Of a DNA stretch of 64,000 bases, positions 1 to 8,224 are shown one piece after another. The position numbers and the translations under genes were made by a program. Each line of letters begins with the position of its first letter. Within the stretch, counting starts at the first letter, position 1. The notes beneath the pieces are model-generated. The model saw only the letters and a list, made by a program, of their open reading frames with translations. It was not told the DNA's origin and searched no databases. The stretch lies in assembly GCF_900107255.1 (NCBI RefSeq), contig NZ_FNPH01000001.1:62001-126000 (forward strand). Reading direction: 5' to 3'. This DNA is from Micromonospora pattaloongensis. GTDB taxonomy: Bacteria > Actinomycetota > Actinomycetes > Mycobacteriales > Micromonosporaceae.

Positions 1-71
1 GGAACCGCCGGTTGCGACAGATTCCCGTCACTTCGGGGTGACAAGCGGAGCGGAGAATTACACGGAACGCA

Positions 72-113
72 ACGACAAACGGACGGGCCGTGACCGACCC
101 GTCCGTTTGTCGT
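72..113. terminator. Bidirectional hairpin terminator
   Basis: Two perfect 16-base arms (72-87 and 98-113) enclose a 10-base loop. The hairpin lies just beyond the stop codon of the VWA gene read on the minus strand, and would also end any gene entering from the left edge. Bases 1-71 hold no start codon with a recognisable product and may be the tail of a gene cut by the window edge. Confidence 0.75.
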
Positions 114-128
114 GCCCATGACCGCTGG

Positions 129-1907
129 TTACTTGGCCGGTGCCGGCCGCCGCGCGATCGCGTTCAGGAAGATGTCACCGATCTTCGTCGGGTCCTCCGC
201 GACGAACGCACCGCCGCCGGTGGCCTTCACGATGGACTCCAGCTCGGCCTTGTTGACCTCGTTGCCGATGCCGATCATGATCACCTGGATCGGGCGCTTC
301 GGGTCCTTGATCCGCTTCAGCTCGGCGAGCAGCCTGGCCTGGGTGAGGCCAGCCGGGTTCTCGTTCTTGCCGTCGGTCATCACCACGATCGAGTTGACCC
401 GGCCCGCCTGCCAGCCCTCCTGCGTCGTCTTGTACGCCGCGAGGACCGAGTCGTAGAGACCCGTGCTGCCGTTGCGCTTCGGCTTGATCGAGGCAAGGTT
501 CGCCGTCAGGGAGCTGCGCTGGGCGGTCAGCGGCCCGATCGCCGCCAACTCCCTGTACGGCTTGCTGCCGTCGAGTTCGGTCGAGAAGATCCAGAGACCG
601 ACGGCCCAGGAGTCGTCGAAGAGGGCCAGGCCACGCTGGGCCGCGTTGAGCGTCACCGCCATCCGGGTCGCGCCGCCGGCCGTCGGCACCGGCGTCTCCA
701 TCGAGCCGGAGACGTCGAGCACGGCGAGCATCCGGCCCGGCAGGGTGACCGCGGTCCAGGCCGAGATCGCCCGGTCGACGCTGGCCGGGTCCAGCCCACC
801 CGCGGCCTTGCCGCCGGCGTCCGGCGAAGCGGCCGGGGCGGACGTGCCGGCCGGGCTGGGCGCGCCCGGCGGCGCCGAGAAACCGGCGCCCCAGGTGCCG
901 TCGGGGGCGCGCAGCCCCCGCTCTCCCAGCCGGTTGCGGAAGGCACCGGTGCCGAGCACCTCGAAGAGCCCCTGCGCCGCGCCGGCCTTGGCCGGGTCGG
1001 TGCCGGGCATGACCGCGAACGGGTAGTCGAGCGACGGCGGTGCCGGCTCGAGGTAGAGCGCGGCCAGCGGGATCGGCGGCTTCGCCTTGTTGTACTCGAT
1101 CACGTCCTCTTCGGACAGCGGCGCGGCGCTGAGCGCGGAGGCGACCGCGGCGGCATCCGAGGAGCGCGGGAAGCGCGCGATGAGATCCTCGCGCAGCGCG
1201 GACTTACCGGTGGCGAGCGCCCGCAGCGCAGCCGTGCTCGCCTTCCCCACGGCCTCGGGGTTGCCGGCCTGCTGGGCGGCCGCGCTCAGCGCGAGCAGTC
1301 CGGAGAGGCCGGCCGCGTCGCGGCTCGGCTCGACGATGCCGGTGCGCAGGCTGGTGCCCTGCGTCACCTGGGTGAGCAGGTCCTTCCAACCCAACTGCTT
1401 GTTGGGCCAGCCCAGCGTGCCGGCGACCGGCTCGGGCATCGCGACCACCACGGGGCTGCGCGCGACGGAGCCGCCGTTGCTCGGGGCGAAGCCCGAGGCG
1501 GCCAGGCTCAGCCGGGCGAGCCAGGTCGTCGAGTCCGGGATCCACACGTCGGGCGCGACGGCGGTGCCGCTCGCCTGACCGACGCCCGCGAGCGCGATGC
1601 CATGCTGACCGGCCACCACGGCGGCGACGTCAACCGGGTCGCTCGCGGCCACCTGCACCGCGACGCAGACGCCGTCGACGGCTCCACCGTCGGCGCTCCA
1701 CTGCGTGGCGGCGGCCTGGACGGCGGGCGCGATCTCCGGCGCGGCGGCCACGGTCAGCGGTAACTGACCCTCGCAGCTCGGCCCGGCGAGTTGCCGGTAC
1801 CCGAACCACCCTCCTACCAACACGACAACAAGCGCCATCGCTGCTGCGATGGCGCCCATTCCCCCGAACCGACTACGTATGCGATGGCGGCCTGACACGG
1901 CACCCAT
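129..1907 (-). CDS. Membrane-anchored substrate-binding/VWA-domain protein
   Basis: A 592-residue surface protein. Residues about 17-38 form one membrane segment. Residues 45-330 resemble an extracellular solute-binding fold (start LTVAAAPEIAPAV), a Pro/Ala/Gly linker covers 340-372, and a von Willebrand A domain covers about 392-585. The metal-ion-dependent adhesion site is intact: DVSGS at 398-402, the conserved Thr in the STGLYDS stretch near 482, and TDG at 511-513. VWA domains bind protein partners through Mg2+. This binding-protein plus VWA architecture recurs in actinomycetes, but its ligand is unknown to me. No Cys lipobox is visible, so anchoring is by an uncleaved N-terminal helix. 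The ATG at 1907 has no clear ribosome binding site and an internal GTG a few codons on is possible. It stands alone between a terminator and a 190-bp AT-richer gap. Confidence 0.85.
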   Translation of the reverse strand: MGAVSGRHRIRSRFGGMGAIAAAMALVVVLVGGWFGYRQLAGPSCEGQLPLTVAAAPEIAPAVQAAATQWSADGGAVDGVCVAVQVAASDPVDVAAVVAGQHGIALAGVGQASGTAVAPDVWIPDSTTWLARLSLAASGFAPSNGGSVARSPVVVAMPEPVAGTLGWPNKQLGWKDLLTQVTQGTSLRTGIVEPSRDAAGLSGLLALSAAAQQAGNPEAVGKASTAALRALATGKSALREDLIARFPRSSDAAAVASALSAAPLSEEDVIEYNKAKPPIPLAALYLEPAPPSLDYPFAVMPGTDPAKAGAAQGLFEVLGTGAFRNRLGERGLRAPDGTWGAGFSAPPGAPSPAGTSAPAASPDAGGKAAGGLDPASVDRAISAWTAVTLPGRMLAVLDVSGSMETPVPTAGGATRMAVTLNAAQRGLALFDDSWAVGLWIFSTELDGSKPYRELAAIGPLTAQRSSLTANLASIKPKRNGSTGLYDSVLAAYKTTQEGWQAGRVNSIVVMTDGKNENPAGLTQARLLAELKRIKDPKRPIQVIMIGIGNEVNKAELESIVKATGGGAFVAEDPTKIGDIFLNAIARRPAPAK

Positions 1908-2096
1908 GATGCGGATTCGGAGGCCGGACTGCCAGGTACGTTCGGACGAAAGTTACGTAGGAGAAACACTTGATCTGGATTTGGCTACAGATTGTGACCC
2001 CACCATCCCGCTAAGTCCGAAAATCCGCGTTGGACGCTCCGCAAATTCGCCTAAGAGCCAATTAACCCTCGGGCCTAGTTCTAGGGCCGAACGCGG

Positions 2097-3140
2097 CTAT
2101 TCCGGCATAACGCACGTTGGACTCGGCGTATCGAACGGTGCACCCACCGCGACCGGCAGCCCGGTATCCGCGTCCAGCCGGAACACGCCGACCGAGTGCG
2201 ACCGCTCGTTCGCGACGTAGAGGTGCTCGCCGATGATCGCGAAGTGTCGCGGCCACCGCCCACCGGTCGGCACCTCGTCGACGTAGCGCGGCTGTTCGCC
2301 GTCCAACGCGAACACCGCCACCGTGTCGGGCCCGCGGTTGGCGACGTAGAGGAACCGGCCGTCGCCGCGGACCGCGATCTCCGACGGCTGCACGTGCCCC
2401 GCGGCGGCGCTCGCCGGCAGGCTGCCGCGCTCGTGCAGCACCCCCGCCCCGTCGATCTCGCAGACGGTCACCGTCGCGTCGAGCTCGCCGACCAGGAAAC
2501 ACCGCCGCCCGTCCGGGTGCCGGGCCAGATGCCGCGGCCCCGCGCTGGGGCGCTGCCACACCGGCCCGCCGTACGGGACCAGCCGCCCCGCGGCGGCGTC
2601 GAGGTCGTACCGGTAGACCGAGTCGGTGCCGAGGTCGACGGCGAGCAGCGACGCGCCGGAGGGATCGGGCGACACCATGTGCGGATGCGGGCCCGCCTGG
2701 CGCTCCGGGTCGACGCCGTGCCCCTCGTGCGCGAGCAGGTCGGTGCGCTCCCCCGGCGCGCCGGTCGCCGGTTCGAGCGGGTGCAGCGCCAGACTGCCGG
2801 TGCCGTAGTTGGCGACGACCAGGTGGCCGTCCCCCGGCGCGACCGCGGCGTGGCACGGCTCCGCGCCGCCGGTGGCCGCGCGGCCGAGCGCGACGAGTGA
2901 ACCCCCGTCGCCGATCGCCCACGCGCTGATCGCGCCGGCCTCGACCTCGTTCGTCGCGAAGAGCACCGGCAGCGTGGGGTGCCGGACCAGGAACGACGGC
3001 GACGGGGTGGCCGCGACCAGCCCGATCGGCTCCAGGCGGCCGTCGTCGGGCCGGCGGCGCGCCGCCACGATCCCCTCGCCCCGCCCGCCGCCGCTGGCCG
3101 GCGTGTAGCACCCGATAAAGACGATCGTGCCGTCAGCCAC
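2097..3140 (-). CDS. Lactonase-family beta-propeller protein
   Basis: A 347-residue protein of the 6-phosphogluconolactonase (Pgl)/lactonase beta-propeller family. It opens with VADGTIVFIGCYT and shows repeated propeller motifs such as GPRHLARHPDGRRCFLVGELDATV, SEIAVRGDGRFLYVANRGPDTVAVF and PRHFAIIGEHLYVANERSHSV, ending GAPFDTPSPTCV. GTG at 3140 is chosen because GGAGGTGG lies 4-12 bases upstream; the longer open frame has non-protein-like composition. No signal peptide is evident, so a cytoplasmic sugar-lactone hydrolase is the default. It is divergent from the GntR/lut genes and shares their intergenic operator, so control by that regulator is possible. The substrate is not deducible. Confidence 0.85.
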   Translation of the reverse strand: MADGTIVFIGCYTPASGGGRGEGIVAARRRPDDGRLEPIGLVAATPSPSFLVRHPTLPVLFATNEVEAGAISAWAIGDGGSLVALGRAATGGAEPCHAAVAPGDGHLVVANYGTGSLALHPLEPATGAPGERTDLLAHEGHGVDPERQAGPHPHMVSPDPSGASLLAVDLGTDSVYRYDLDAAAGRLVPYGGPVWQRPSAGPRHLARHPDGRRCFLVGELDATVTVCEIDGAGVLHERGSLPASAAAGHVQPSEIAVRGDGRFLYVANRGPDTVAVFALDGEQPRYVDEVPTGGRWPRHFAIIGEHLYVANERSHSVGVFRLDADTGLPVAVGAPFDTPSPTCVMPE

Positions 3141-3221
3141 CGCAGCTCCACCTCCGCGTTCCGCCACCTGTGATCCAACCAGAACGTCGGTGGCAGCGCC
3201 CGCCGTCGCTGACCGCCGCGA

Positions 3222-3235
3222 AATCCTATAGGATT
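3222..3235. promoter_or_regulatory. Palindromic GntR(FCD)-type operator
   Basis: AATCCTATAGGATT is a perfect 14-bp palindrome in the 147-bp gap between the divergent lactonase and GntR genes. FCD-type GntR regulators commonly bind short palindromes of this kind, so it is the probable site for autoregulation and control of lutABC. The assignment is inferred from form and place. Confidence 0.6.
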
Positions 3236-3287
3236 CGTTCCGGACGGCCACTCCCCGGCGAGGCGGCCCGGCGACGGAGGGAGAGCC

Positions 3288-3965
3288 ATGCGACCGGCGC
3301 GCCGGCTGACCCTCACCGACGACGTCTACGAATCGGTCCGGGCGCTGATCATGGATCACGCGGTCGCCCCTGGCGAGCGCGTCAACATCGACGCCCTCGC
3401 CCGCCAACTCCAGGTCTCGCCCACCCCGGTGCGGGAGGCGCTCGCCCGGCTGGAGTCCGACGGTCTGGTCCGCAAGCGGCCGCTCGCCGGCTACACCGCC
3501 GCGCCGCTGCTGACCCGCGCGGAGTTCGAAGAGCTGGTCGAGATGCGGCTGGTGTTGGAGACGGCCGCCGCGCGACGCTGCGCCACCCGCACCGCGGCGC
3601 GCGAAGGCGCGGACGGCGTCGACGTGGCGGCGTTGCGGCGCGAGGCGGACCTACCGGGCCCCACCGCCGACAGCGGGTACGCCGGCATCGCCGCCTTCAC
3701 CGCCCGGGACGCGCGCTTCCACAACCTGCTCGCCGAGTTCTCCGGCAACCGCATGCTGCACGAGGCCGTCGTGCGGCTCCGGCCGCACCTGCACCTGTTC
3801 CGGCTGCACTTCCCGACCACCCACCACGACACCAGCGCGCGCGAGCACCACCGGGTGGTCGACGCGGTCGCGGCCGGCGACCCGGACGGCGCCGACGCCG
3901 CGATGCGGGCCCATCTGCTGGCGGCCCGGGAACGGCACCTGCCGTACTTCACCGAGGAGGGCTGA
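3288..3965 (+). CDS. GntR-family (FCD) transcriptional regulator of the lut operon
   Basis: A 225-residue FadR-type GntR regulator. The winged helix-turn-helix occupies about residues 8-70 (TLTDDVYESVRALI, VSPTPVREALARLESDGLV) and an all-helical FCD ligand-binding domain covers about 80-215. Likely metal/ligand residues are the DxxFH in ARDARFHNLLAE and the His in EHHRVVDAVAAGD. The start ATG has GGAGGGAGAGCC just upstream. The stop is four bases before lutA, so it is the first gene of the lut operon. Lactate-utilisation operons in other bacteria often carry such a regulator (LutR/LldR type) that responds to lactate. The effector here is inferred from context. Confidence 0.9.
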   Translation: MRPARRLTLTDDVYESVRALIMDHAVAPGERVNIDALARQLQVSPTPVREALARLESDGLVRKRPLAGYTAAPLLTRAEFEELVEMRLVLETAAARRCATRTAAREGADGVDVAALRREADLPGPTADSGYAGIAAFTARDARFHNLLAEFSGNRMLHEAVVRLRPHLHLFRLHFPTTHHDTSAREHHRVVDAVAAGDPDGADAAMRAHLLAARERHLPYFTEEG

Positions 3966-3969
3966 CGCG

Positions 3970-4719
3970 ATGCGGATCGCGCTCTTCGTGACCTGCGTCA
4001 ACGACCTGATGTTCCCCCGCACCGGCCAGGCGGTGGTGCGGATCCTGGAGCGGCTCGGGCACCGGGTGGAGTTCCCGGAGGCGCAGAGCTGCTGCGGGCA
4101 GATGCACGCCAACAGCGGCTACCGGGCCGAGGCGCTGCCGCTGCTGCGCGGCTTCGTCGACACGTTCGCCCCGTACGACGCGGTGGTCGCGCCGTCGGGA
4201 TCGTGCGTGGCGATGGTGCGCGAGTCGTACCCCCGGTTGGCCGCCGGCGACGCGGAGCTGTCGGCGGCGGTCGCCGCGCTCGCCCCGCGCACGTACGAGC
4301 TCTCCGAGCTCCTCGTTGACGTGCTCGGCGTGACCGACGTCGGCGCGCACTTCCCGCACCGCGTCACCTACCACCCGACCTGTCACGGGCTGCGGATGCT
4401 GCGGCTCGGCGACCGTCCCCAGCGGCTGCTGCGGACGGTGCGCGGCCTTGAGCTGGTCGAGCTGCCGGGCGGCGAGGAGTGCTGCGGGTTCGGCGGCACG
4501 TTCGCGATGAAGAACGCGGACGTGTCGGCGGCGATGCTGGCCGACAAGTGCGCGGCGATCCGCGGCACCGGGGCCGGCTACGTCGCGGCGGCCGACAACT
4601 CGTGCCTGGCGCACATCGGCGGCGGCCTCTCCCGCGGCGGCGGTGGGGTGAGTGCGCTGCACTACGCGGAGATCCTCGCCGGCCTGGTCGACGGCGGGAA
4701 GACGGACGGCGCGGCATGA
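3970..4719 (+). CDS. lutA: Lactate utilisation protein A, (Fe-S)-binding CCG-domain subunit
   Basis: A 249-residue LutA/YkgE protein built of two cysteine-rich CCG domains (PF02754). Motifs are VTCVNDLMFP near the start, SCCGQMHANSGY at about 38, TYHPTCHGLRML at about 137 and ECCGFGGTFAMKN at about 177. Together these would ligate a non-cubane Fe-S cluster as in heterodisulfide reductase subunits. LutA works with LutB and LutC in cytoplasmic oxidation of L-lactate to pyruvate. Length matches the family. The stop codon overlaps the lutB start (ATGA), which indicates translational coupling. Confidence 0.95.
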   Translation: MRIALFVTCVNDLMFPRTGQAVVRILERLGHRVEFPEAQSCCGQMHANSGYRAEALPLLRGFVDTFAPYDAVVAPSGSCVAMVRESYPRLAAGDAELSAAVAALAPRTYELSELLVDVLGVTDVGAHFPHRVTYHPTCHGLRMLRLGDRPQRLLRTVRGLELVELPGGEECCGFGGTFAMKNADVSAAMLADKCAAIRGTGAGYVAAADNSCLAHIGGGLSRGGGGVSALHYAEILAGLVDGGKTDGAA

Positions 4720-6167
4720 GCGGCACCGGCAACATCGTCGCCCGGCTGCCCTTCCCCACCGCCGCCCGGAACGAGCTGGCCGACGCCCAGCTGCGGGCCA
4801 ACCTGCGCCGCGCCACCCACACCATCCGGGACAAGCGGCAGCGGGTGGTCGCCGAGGTGTCCGACTGGGAGGCGCTTCGGGTCGCGGGCGCCGCCATCAA
4901 GGACGACGTGCTGGCCCGGCTGCCCGAGCTGCTGGAGCAGTTCGAGGCGGCGGCGACCGCGGCCGGCGCGACCGTGCACTGGGCCCGGGACTCCGCCGAG
5001 GCGTGCGCGGTGGTCACCGAGCTGGTCCGGGCGACCGGGTCCACCGAGGTGGTCAAGGTGAAGTCGATGGCCACCCAGGAGATCGGGCTGAACGAGGCCC
5101 TGGCCCGGGCCGGCATCGCCGCCGTCGAGACCGACCTGGCGGAGCTGATCGTGCAGCTCGCCGACGACACCCCGTCGCACATCCTGGTGCCCGCGATCCA
5201 CTACAACCGCGGCCAGATCCGGGACATCTTCGCCCGGCGGATGCCCGGGGTCGACCTCGCGGCCCTCACCGACGAGCCCGCCGCGCTCGCCGAGGCGGCC
5301 CGCCGGCACCTGCGCGCCAAGTTCCTATCCGCGAAGGTGGCGATCTCCGGGGCGAACTTCGCGGTCGCCGAAACCGGCACGCTCGCGGTGGTGGAGTCCG
5401 AGGGGAACGGGCGGATGTGCCTGACGCTGCCCGAGACGCTGATCTCGGTGGTGGGGATCGAGAAGATCGTGCCGACCTTCCGCGACCTGGAGGTCTTCCT
5501 GCAGCTGCTGCCGCGGTCGTCGACCGGCGAGCGGATGAACCCCTACACCTCGCTCTGGACGGGCGTGACGCCCGGCGACGGGCCCCGGACGGTGCACATC
5601 GTCCTGGTCGACAACGGGCGCACGGACACGCTCGCGGATTCCGTGGGTCGGCAGGCGCTGCGCTGCATCCGCTGCTCGGCCTGCCTCAACGTCTGCCCGG
5701 TCTACGAACGCGTCGGCGGCCACGCCTACGGCTCGGTGTACCCCGGCCCGATCGGCGCGATCCTCTCGCCCCAGCTGACCGGTGCCGGCGCCAACCGCAC
5801 CCTGCCGTACGCCTCGACGCTCTGCGGGGCGTGCTTCGACGCCTGCCCGGTGCGGATCAACATTCCCGAGGTCCTCGTCCACCTGCGACAGTCCGGGGTG
5901 GACGCCGAGCGACGCCGCCCGTCGGCGGAACGCACCGCGATGCGGGCGATGTCCTGGGTGATGCGCGATCGCCGCCGGTACGCGGCGGCGCTGCGCGCCG
6001 CCCGGCGCGGATCGGCCCCGCTGCGGCTGGCCGCGGGCAGGCGCGGCGTCGTACGCCGGCTGCCGTGGCCGCTGTCGGCCTGGACGGCCAGCCGGGACGC
6101 CCCGCTGCCGCCGCAGCGGACGTTCCGGGAATGGTGGGCGGCCCGGGAAAGGGACAACACACCGTGA
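4716..6167 (+). CDS. lutB: Lactate utilisation protein B, LUD-domain iron-sulfur subunit
   Basis: A 483-residue LutB/YkgF protein. An N-terminal LUD domain spans about 60-290 (KSMATQEIGLNEAL, SGANFAVAETGTLAVVESEGN). It is followed by a ferredoxin-like double [4Fe-4S] region with CIRCSACLNVCP (Cys 317, 320, 323, 327) and CGACFDACP (Cys 370, 373, 377). A basic, Arg-rich C-terminal tail follows. It carries electrons in the LutABC lactate dehydrogenase complex. The ATG at 4716 is fixed by the ATGA overlap with lutA; the frame stays open upstream, but that part is out-of-frame lutA. Confidence 0.95.
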   Translation: MSGTGNIVARLPFPTAARNELADAQLRANLRRATHTIRDKRQRVVAEVSDWEALRVAGAAIKDDVLARLPELLEQFEAAATAAGATVHWARDSAEACAVVTELVRATGSTEVVKVKSMATQEIGLNEALARAGIAAVETDLAELIVQLADDTPSHILVPAIHYNRGQIRDIFARRMPGVDLAALTDEPAALAEAARRHLRAKFLSAKVAISGANFAVAETGTLAVVESEGNGRMCLTLPETLISVVGIEKIVPTFRDLEVFLQLLPRSSTGERMNPYTSLWTGVTPGDGPRTVHIVLVDNGRTDTLADSVGRQALRCIRCSACLNVCPVYERVGGHAYGSVYPGPIGAILSPQLTGAGANRTLPYASTLCGACFDACPVRINIPEVLVHLRQSGVDAERRRPSAERTAMRAMSWVMRDRRRYAAALRAARRGSAPLRLAAGRRGVVRRLPWPLSAWTASRDAPLPPQRTFREWWAARERDNTP

Positions 6168-6210
6168 GCGCGAGGAGTGAGCTTGCGAGCCCCGCAGTCG
6201 CGAACGAAGG
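6164..6210. repeat. Suspected dispersed intergenic repeat between lutB and lutC
   Basis: The 52-bp gap between lutB and lutC consists mostly of a GTGAGCGCGAGGAGTGAGC... segment which, read in frame, gives the peptide ARSELASPAVANEGRA. I recall this string as a recurrent intergenic/N-terminal oddity in Micromonospora-type genomes. There is only one copy in this window, so the repeat status cannot be checked here. Confidence 0.35.
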
Positions 6211-6219
6211 ACGGGCACC

Positions 6220-6840
6220 GTGAGCGCGCGCGACGAGATCCTGGGGCGGATCCGGGCCGCGCGGCCGGAGGGGCGCGTCGCGGTGCCGCGCGAGTACCGG
6301 ACAGTGCACGCCGCCGACACCGACCTGGTCGGGCTGCTGGTCGACCGACTGGTCGACTACCGCGCCACGGTGCGCCGGTGCGGCACCGACGAGGTGGCGG
6401 CCACGGTCGCCGAGCTGCTCGCCGGGGTGCCCCGGCTGGCGGTGCCGCCGGGCGTGCCGGAGGAGTGGCTCGCGGCGTACTCCGGCACGGTCGTGCGCGA
6501 CGGGACGCCCCGCCCCCTGACGGTCGCCGACCTGGACGCGCCGGGGCTGGCGGTGCTGACCGGCTGCGCGGTCGCGGTCGCGCAGACCGGGACGTTGCTG
6601 CTCGACGCCGGGCCCGACCAGGGCCGGCGGCTGCTGAGCCTCGTGCCCGACCACCATCTCTGCGTCGTCCACACCGGACAGGTCGTCGCCGGGGTGCCGC
6701 AGGCGTTGGCCCGGCTCGCCGACCCGACCCGGCCGCTGACGCTGGTCTCCGGGCCCTCGGCCACCAGCGACATCGAGCTCAACCGGGTGGAGGGCGTGCA
6801 CGGCCCGCGCCGCCTCGACGTGATCGTCGTGGACCGCTAG
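6220..6840 (+). CDS. lutC: Lactate utilisation protein C, LUD-domain subunit
   Basis: A 206-residue LutC/YkgG protein with a single LUD domain (PF02589). Features are the N-terminal SARDEILGRIRAA, VLTGCAVAVAQTGTLLLDAGPDQGRR at about 110-135, LVPDHHLCVVH and the C-terminal SGPSATSDIELNRVEGVHGPR, which is highly conserved in the family. It is the third component of the lactate oxidation complex. The start is GTG. The stop (TAG at 6838-6840) overlaps the stop of the convergent cvnD gene in a CTAG tetranucleotide, leaving no room for a terminator between them. Confidence 0.94.
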   Translation: MSARDEILGRIRAARPEGRVAVPREYRTVHAADTDLVGLLVDRLVDYRATVRRCGTDEVAATVAELLAGVPRLAVPPGVPEEWLAAYSGTVVRDGTPRPLTVADLDAPGLAVLTGCAVAVAQTGTLLLDAGPDQGRRLLSLVPDHHLCVVHTGQVVAGVPQALARLADPTRPLTLVSGPSATSDIELNRVEGVHGPRRLDVIVVDR

Positions 6841-7445
6841 GGCGCCGCGGCCGGGACCGGGTCGCCGCGGCGCTGGGCGACGTGCTCCACGAGCGCGATC
6901 AGCAGTTGCTTGCCCGACTCCCGCTCGCGCGCGTCGCAGAGCAGCACCGGCACGTCCGGGTCCAGGTCGAGCGCCGCGCGCACCGATTCCGGGCTGTAGC
7001 GCTGCGCGCCGTCGAAGCAGTTGACGCCGACCACGAACGGGGTGCCGCGCCGCTCGAAGTAGTCGACCGAGGGGAAGCAGTCGGCCAACCGCCGGGTGTC
7101 GGCGAGCACCACCGCCCCGAGCGCGCCGTATGCCAACTCGTCCCACAGGAACCAGAACCGGTCCTGGCCGGGCGTGCCGAACAGGTAGACCAGCACCTCG
7201 TCGTTGATGGTGATCCGCCCGAAGTCCATCGCCACCGTGGTCGTGCTCTTCGCCTCGACGCCCGAGATGTCGTCGGTGTCGACGCTGGCGGCGGTGAGCA
7301 CCTCCTCGGTCTGCAGCGGCCGGATCTCACTGACCGCCCCCACCATCGTCGTCTTGCCGGCGCCGAAGCCGCCGGCGACGAGGATCTTGAGCGCGAGCGG
7401 GACGCGTCGCCCCGCGGGGTCCGTGTCAGAGCGCACGGAGTCCAT
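6837..7445 (-). CDS. cvnD: Conservon GTPase (CvnD-type)
   Basis: A 202-residue Ras-like small GTP-binding protein. The P-loop is GGFGAGKTT (about 25-33), the switch region DFGRITI is at about 74, the G3-like GTPGQDRFWF at about 90, and VNCFDGAQRYSP takes the usual NKxD position. It is typical of the conservon GTPase that associates with a membrane sensor complex. ATG at 7445 is chosen because it overlaps the end of cvnC by 20 bp, as is normal in these loci; the longer reading lacks family-like sequence. In Streptomyces such complexes affect development and secondary metabolism. The signal here is unknown. Confidence 0.92.
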   Translation of the reverse strand: MDSVRSDTDPAGRRVPLALKILVAGGFGAGKTTMVGAVSEIRPLQTEEVLTAASVDTDDISGVEAKSTTTVAMDFGRITINDEVLVYLFGTPGQDRFWFLWDELAYGALGAVVLADTRRLADCFPSVDYFERRGTPFVVGVNCFDGAQRYSPESVRAALDLDPDVPVLLCDARERESGKQLLIALVEHVAQRRGDPVPAAAP

Positions 7446-7812
7446 CGACCACCGCCTTGAGGATTCTGTCGTCGGGAAGCTCCGCCGCGGCCGGCGGCTC
7501 GTACATCGCGATGAGGCCGGCGGAGAGCAGATCACCGAGGAGCACCCGGACAACCCCGACCGCCAGGTCGAGTTGGGACGCCACCTCGGCGACGGAGATC
7601 GGCTGCTGCGTGATCGCGAGGATCGTGTGGTGCTCCGGCTGCAGCGACGGCGGGAGCTGCGCGCCGCCGGGCGCGCCGGCCACCACGAACGCCATCAGGT
7701 CGAACCCGCCGCCGGCCGGCTGCACCCGGCCGGCGGTCATCGCGTACGGGCGCACCACCGGCCCGGCCTCGCCGTCCAGCCAGTCGTGGTGCGGCCCGGG
7801 CGCTTCACCCAT
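7426..7812 (-). CDS. cvnC: DUF742 conservon protein (CvnC-type)
   Basis: A 128-residue DUF742 protein with VVRPYAMTAGRVQP at about 19-32 and the core HHTILAITQQPISVAEVASQLDLAVGVVRVLLGDLLSAGLI, a winged-helix-like segment. It is the third conservon gene and overlaps cvnB by 8 bp upstream and cvnD by 20 bp downstream, so all four products should be made in coordinated amounts. It may have DNA- or protein-binding capacity, but the biochemical role of the family is not settled. Confidence 0.92.
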   Translation of the reverse strand: MGEAPGPHHDWLDGEAGPVVRPYAMTAGRVQPAGGGFDLMAFVVAGAPGGAQLPPSLQPEHHTILAITQQPISVAEVASQLDLAVGVVRVLLGDLLSAGLIAMYEPPAAAELPDDRILKAVVDGLRAL

Positions 7813-8224
7813 CGGACCGCGGTGTCGGCGGGCGATCCGGCGCGGTCAGGTTCTGCCCGACCCGCGTCACCAGCATCGCCATCTCGTACGCGATCAGGCC
7901 GATGTCGGAGTCCGCGCTGCTCAGCAGCGCCAGGCAGGCGCCCTGCCCCGCGGAGGTGACGAAGAGGTACGCGGACTCCATCTCCACCACGGTCTGCTGC
8001 ACCGGCCCCGCGTTGAAGTGCCGGCTGGCGCCCTTCGCCAGGCTCTGGAACCCGGCGGCCATCGCGGAGAGGTGCTCGGCGTCCTCCCGGCTGAGGTCCC
8101 GCGACGCCCCCATCAGCAGCCCGTCGGCGGAGAGCACCACCGCCTGTTGCGCGGCCGGCACCCGGTCGACGAGGTCGTCGAGGAGCCAGTCGAGATGTGC
8201 GGCCTGCCTCGTCGTCTGCACCAC
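7805..8224 (-). CDS. cvnB: Roadblock/LC7 conservon protein (CvnB-type)
   Basis: A 139-residue roadblock/LC7 fold protein with LDWLLDDLVDRVPAAQQAVVLSADGLLMGASRDLSR, a QTVVEMESAYLFVTSAGQGACLALL core and DIGLIAYEMAMLVTRVGQ. Roadblock proteins act as GTPase-activating or scaffold partners, which fits the neighbouring cvnD GTPase. The GTG start shares one base with the TAG stop of cvnA (TAGTG), a coupled arrangement. Length and order match the known conservon pattern. Confidence 0.93.
   Translation of the reverse strand: MVQTTRQAAHLDWLLDDLVDRVPAAQQAVVLSADGLLMGASRDLSREDAEHLSAMAAGFQSLAKGASRHFNAGPVQQTVVEMESAYLFVTSAGQGACLALLSSADSDIGLIAYEMAMLVTRVGQNLTAPDRPPTPRSDG

Noticed and set aside
90-1763. A 557-codon plus-strand open frame opposite the VWA gene
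   Set aside because: Arg/Gly/Ala-rich shadow of the real minus-strand gene; high GC removes stop codons from the antisense frame. Many similar long shadows exist across the window (for example 8197-10143, 10540-12888, 55687-57822).
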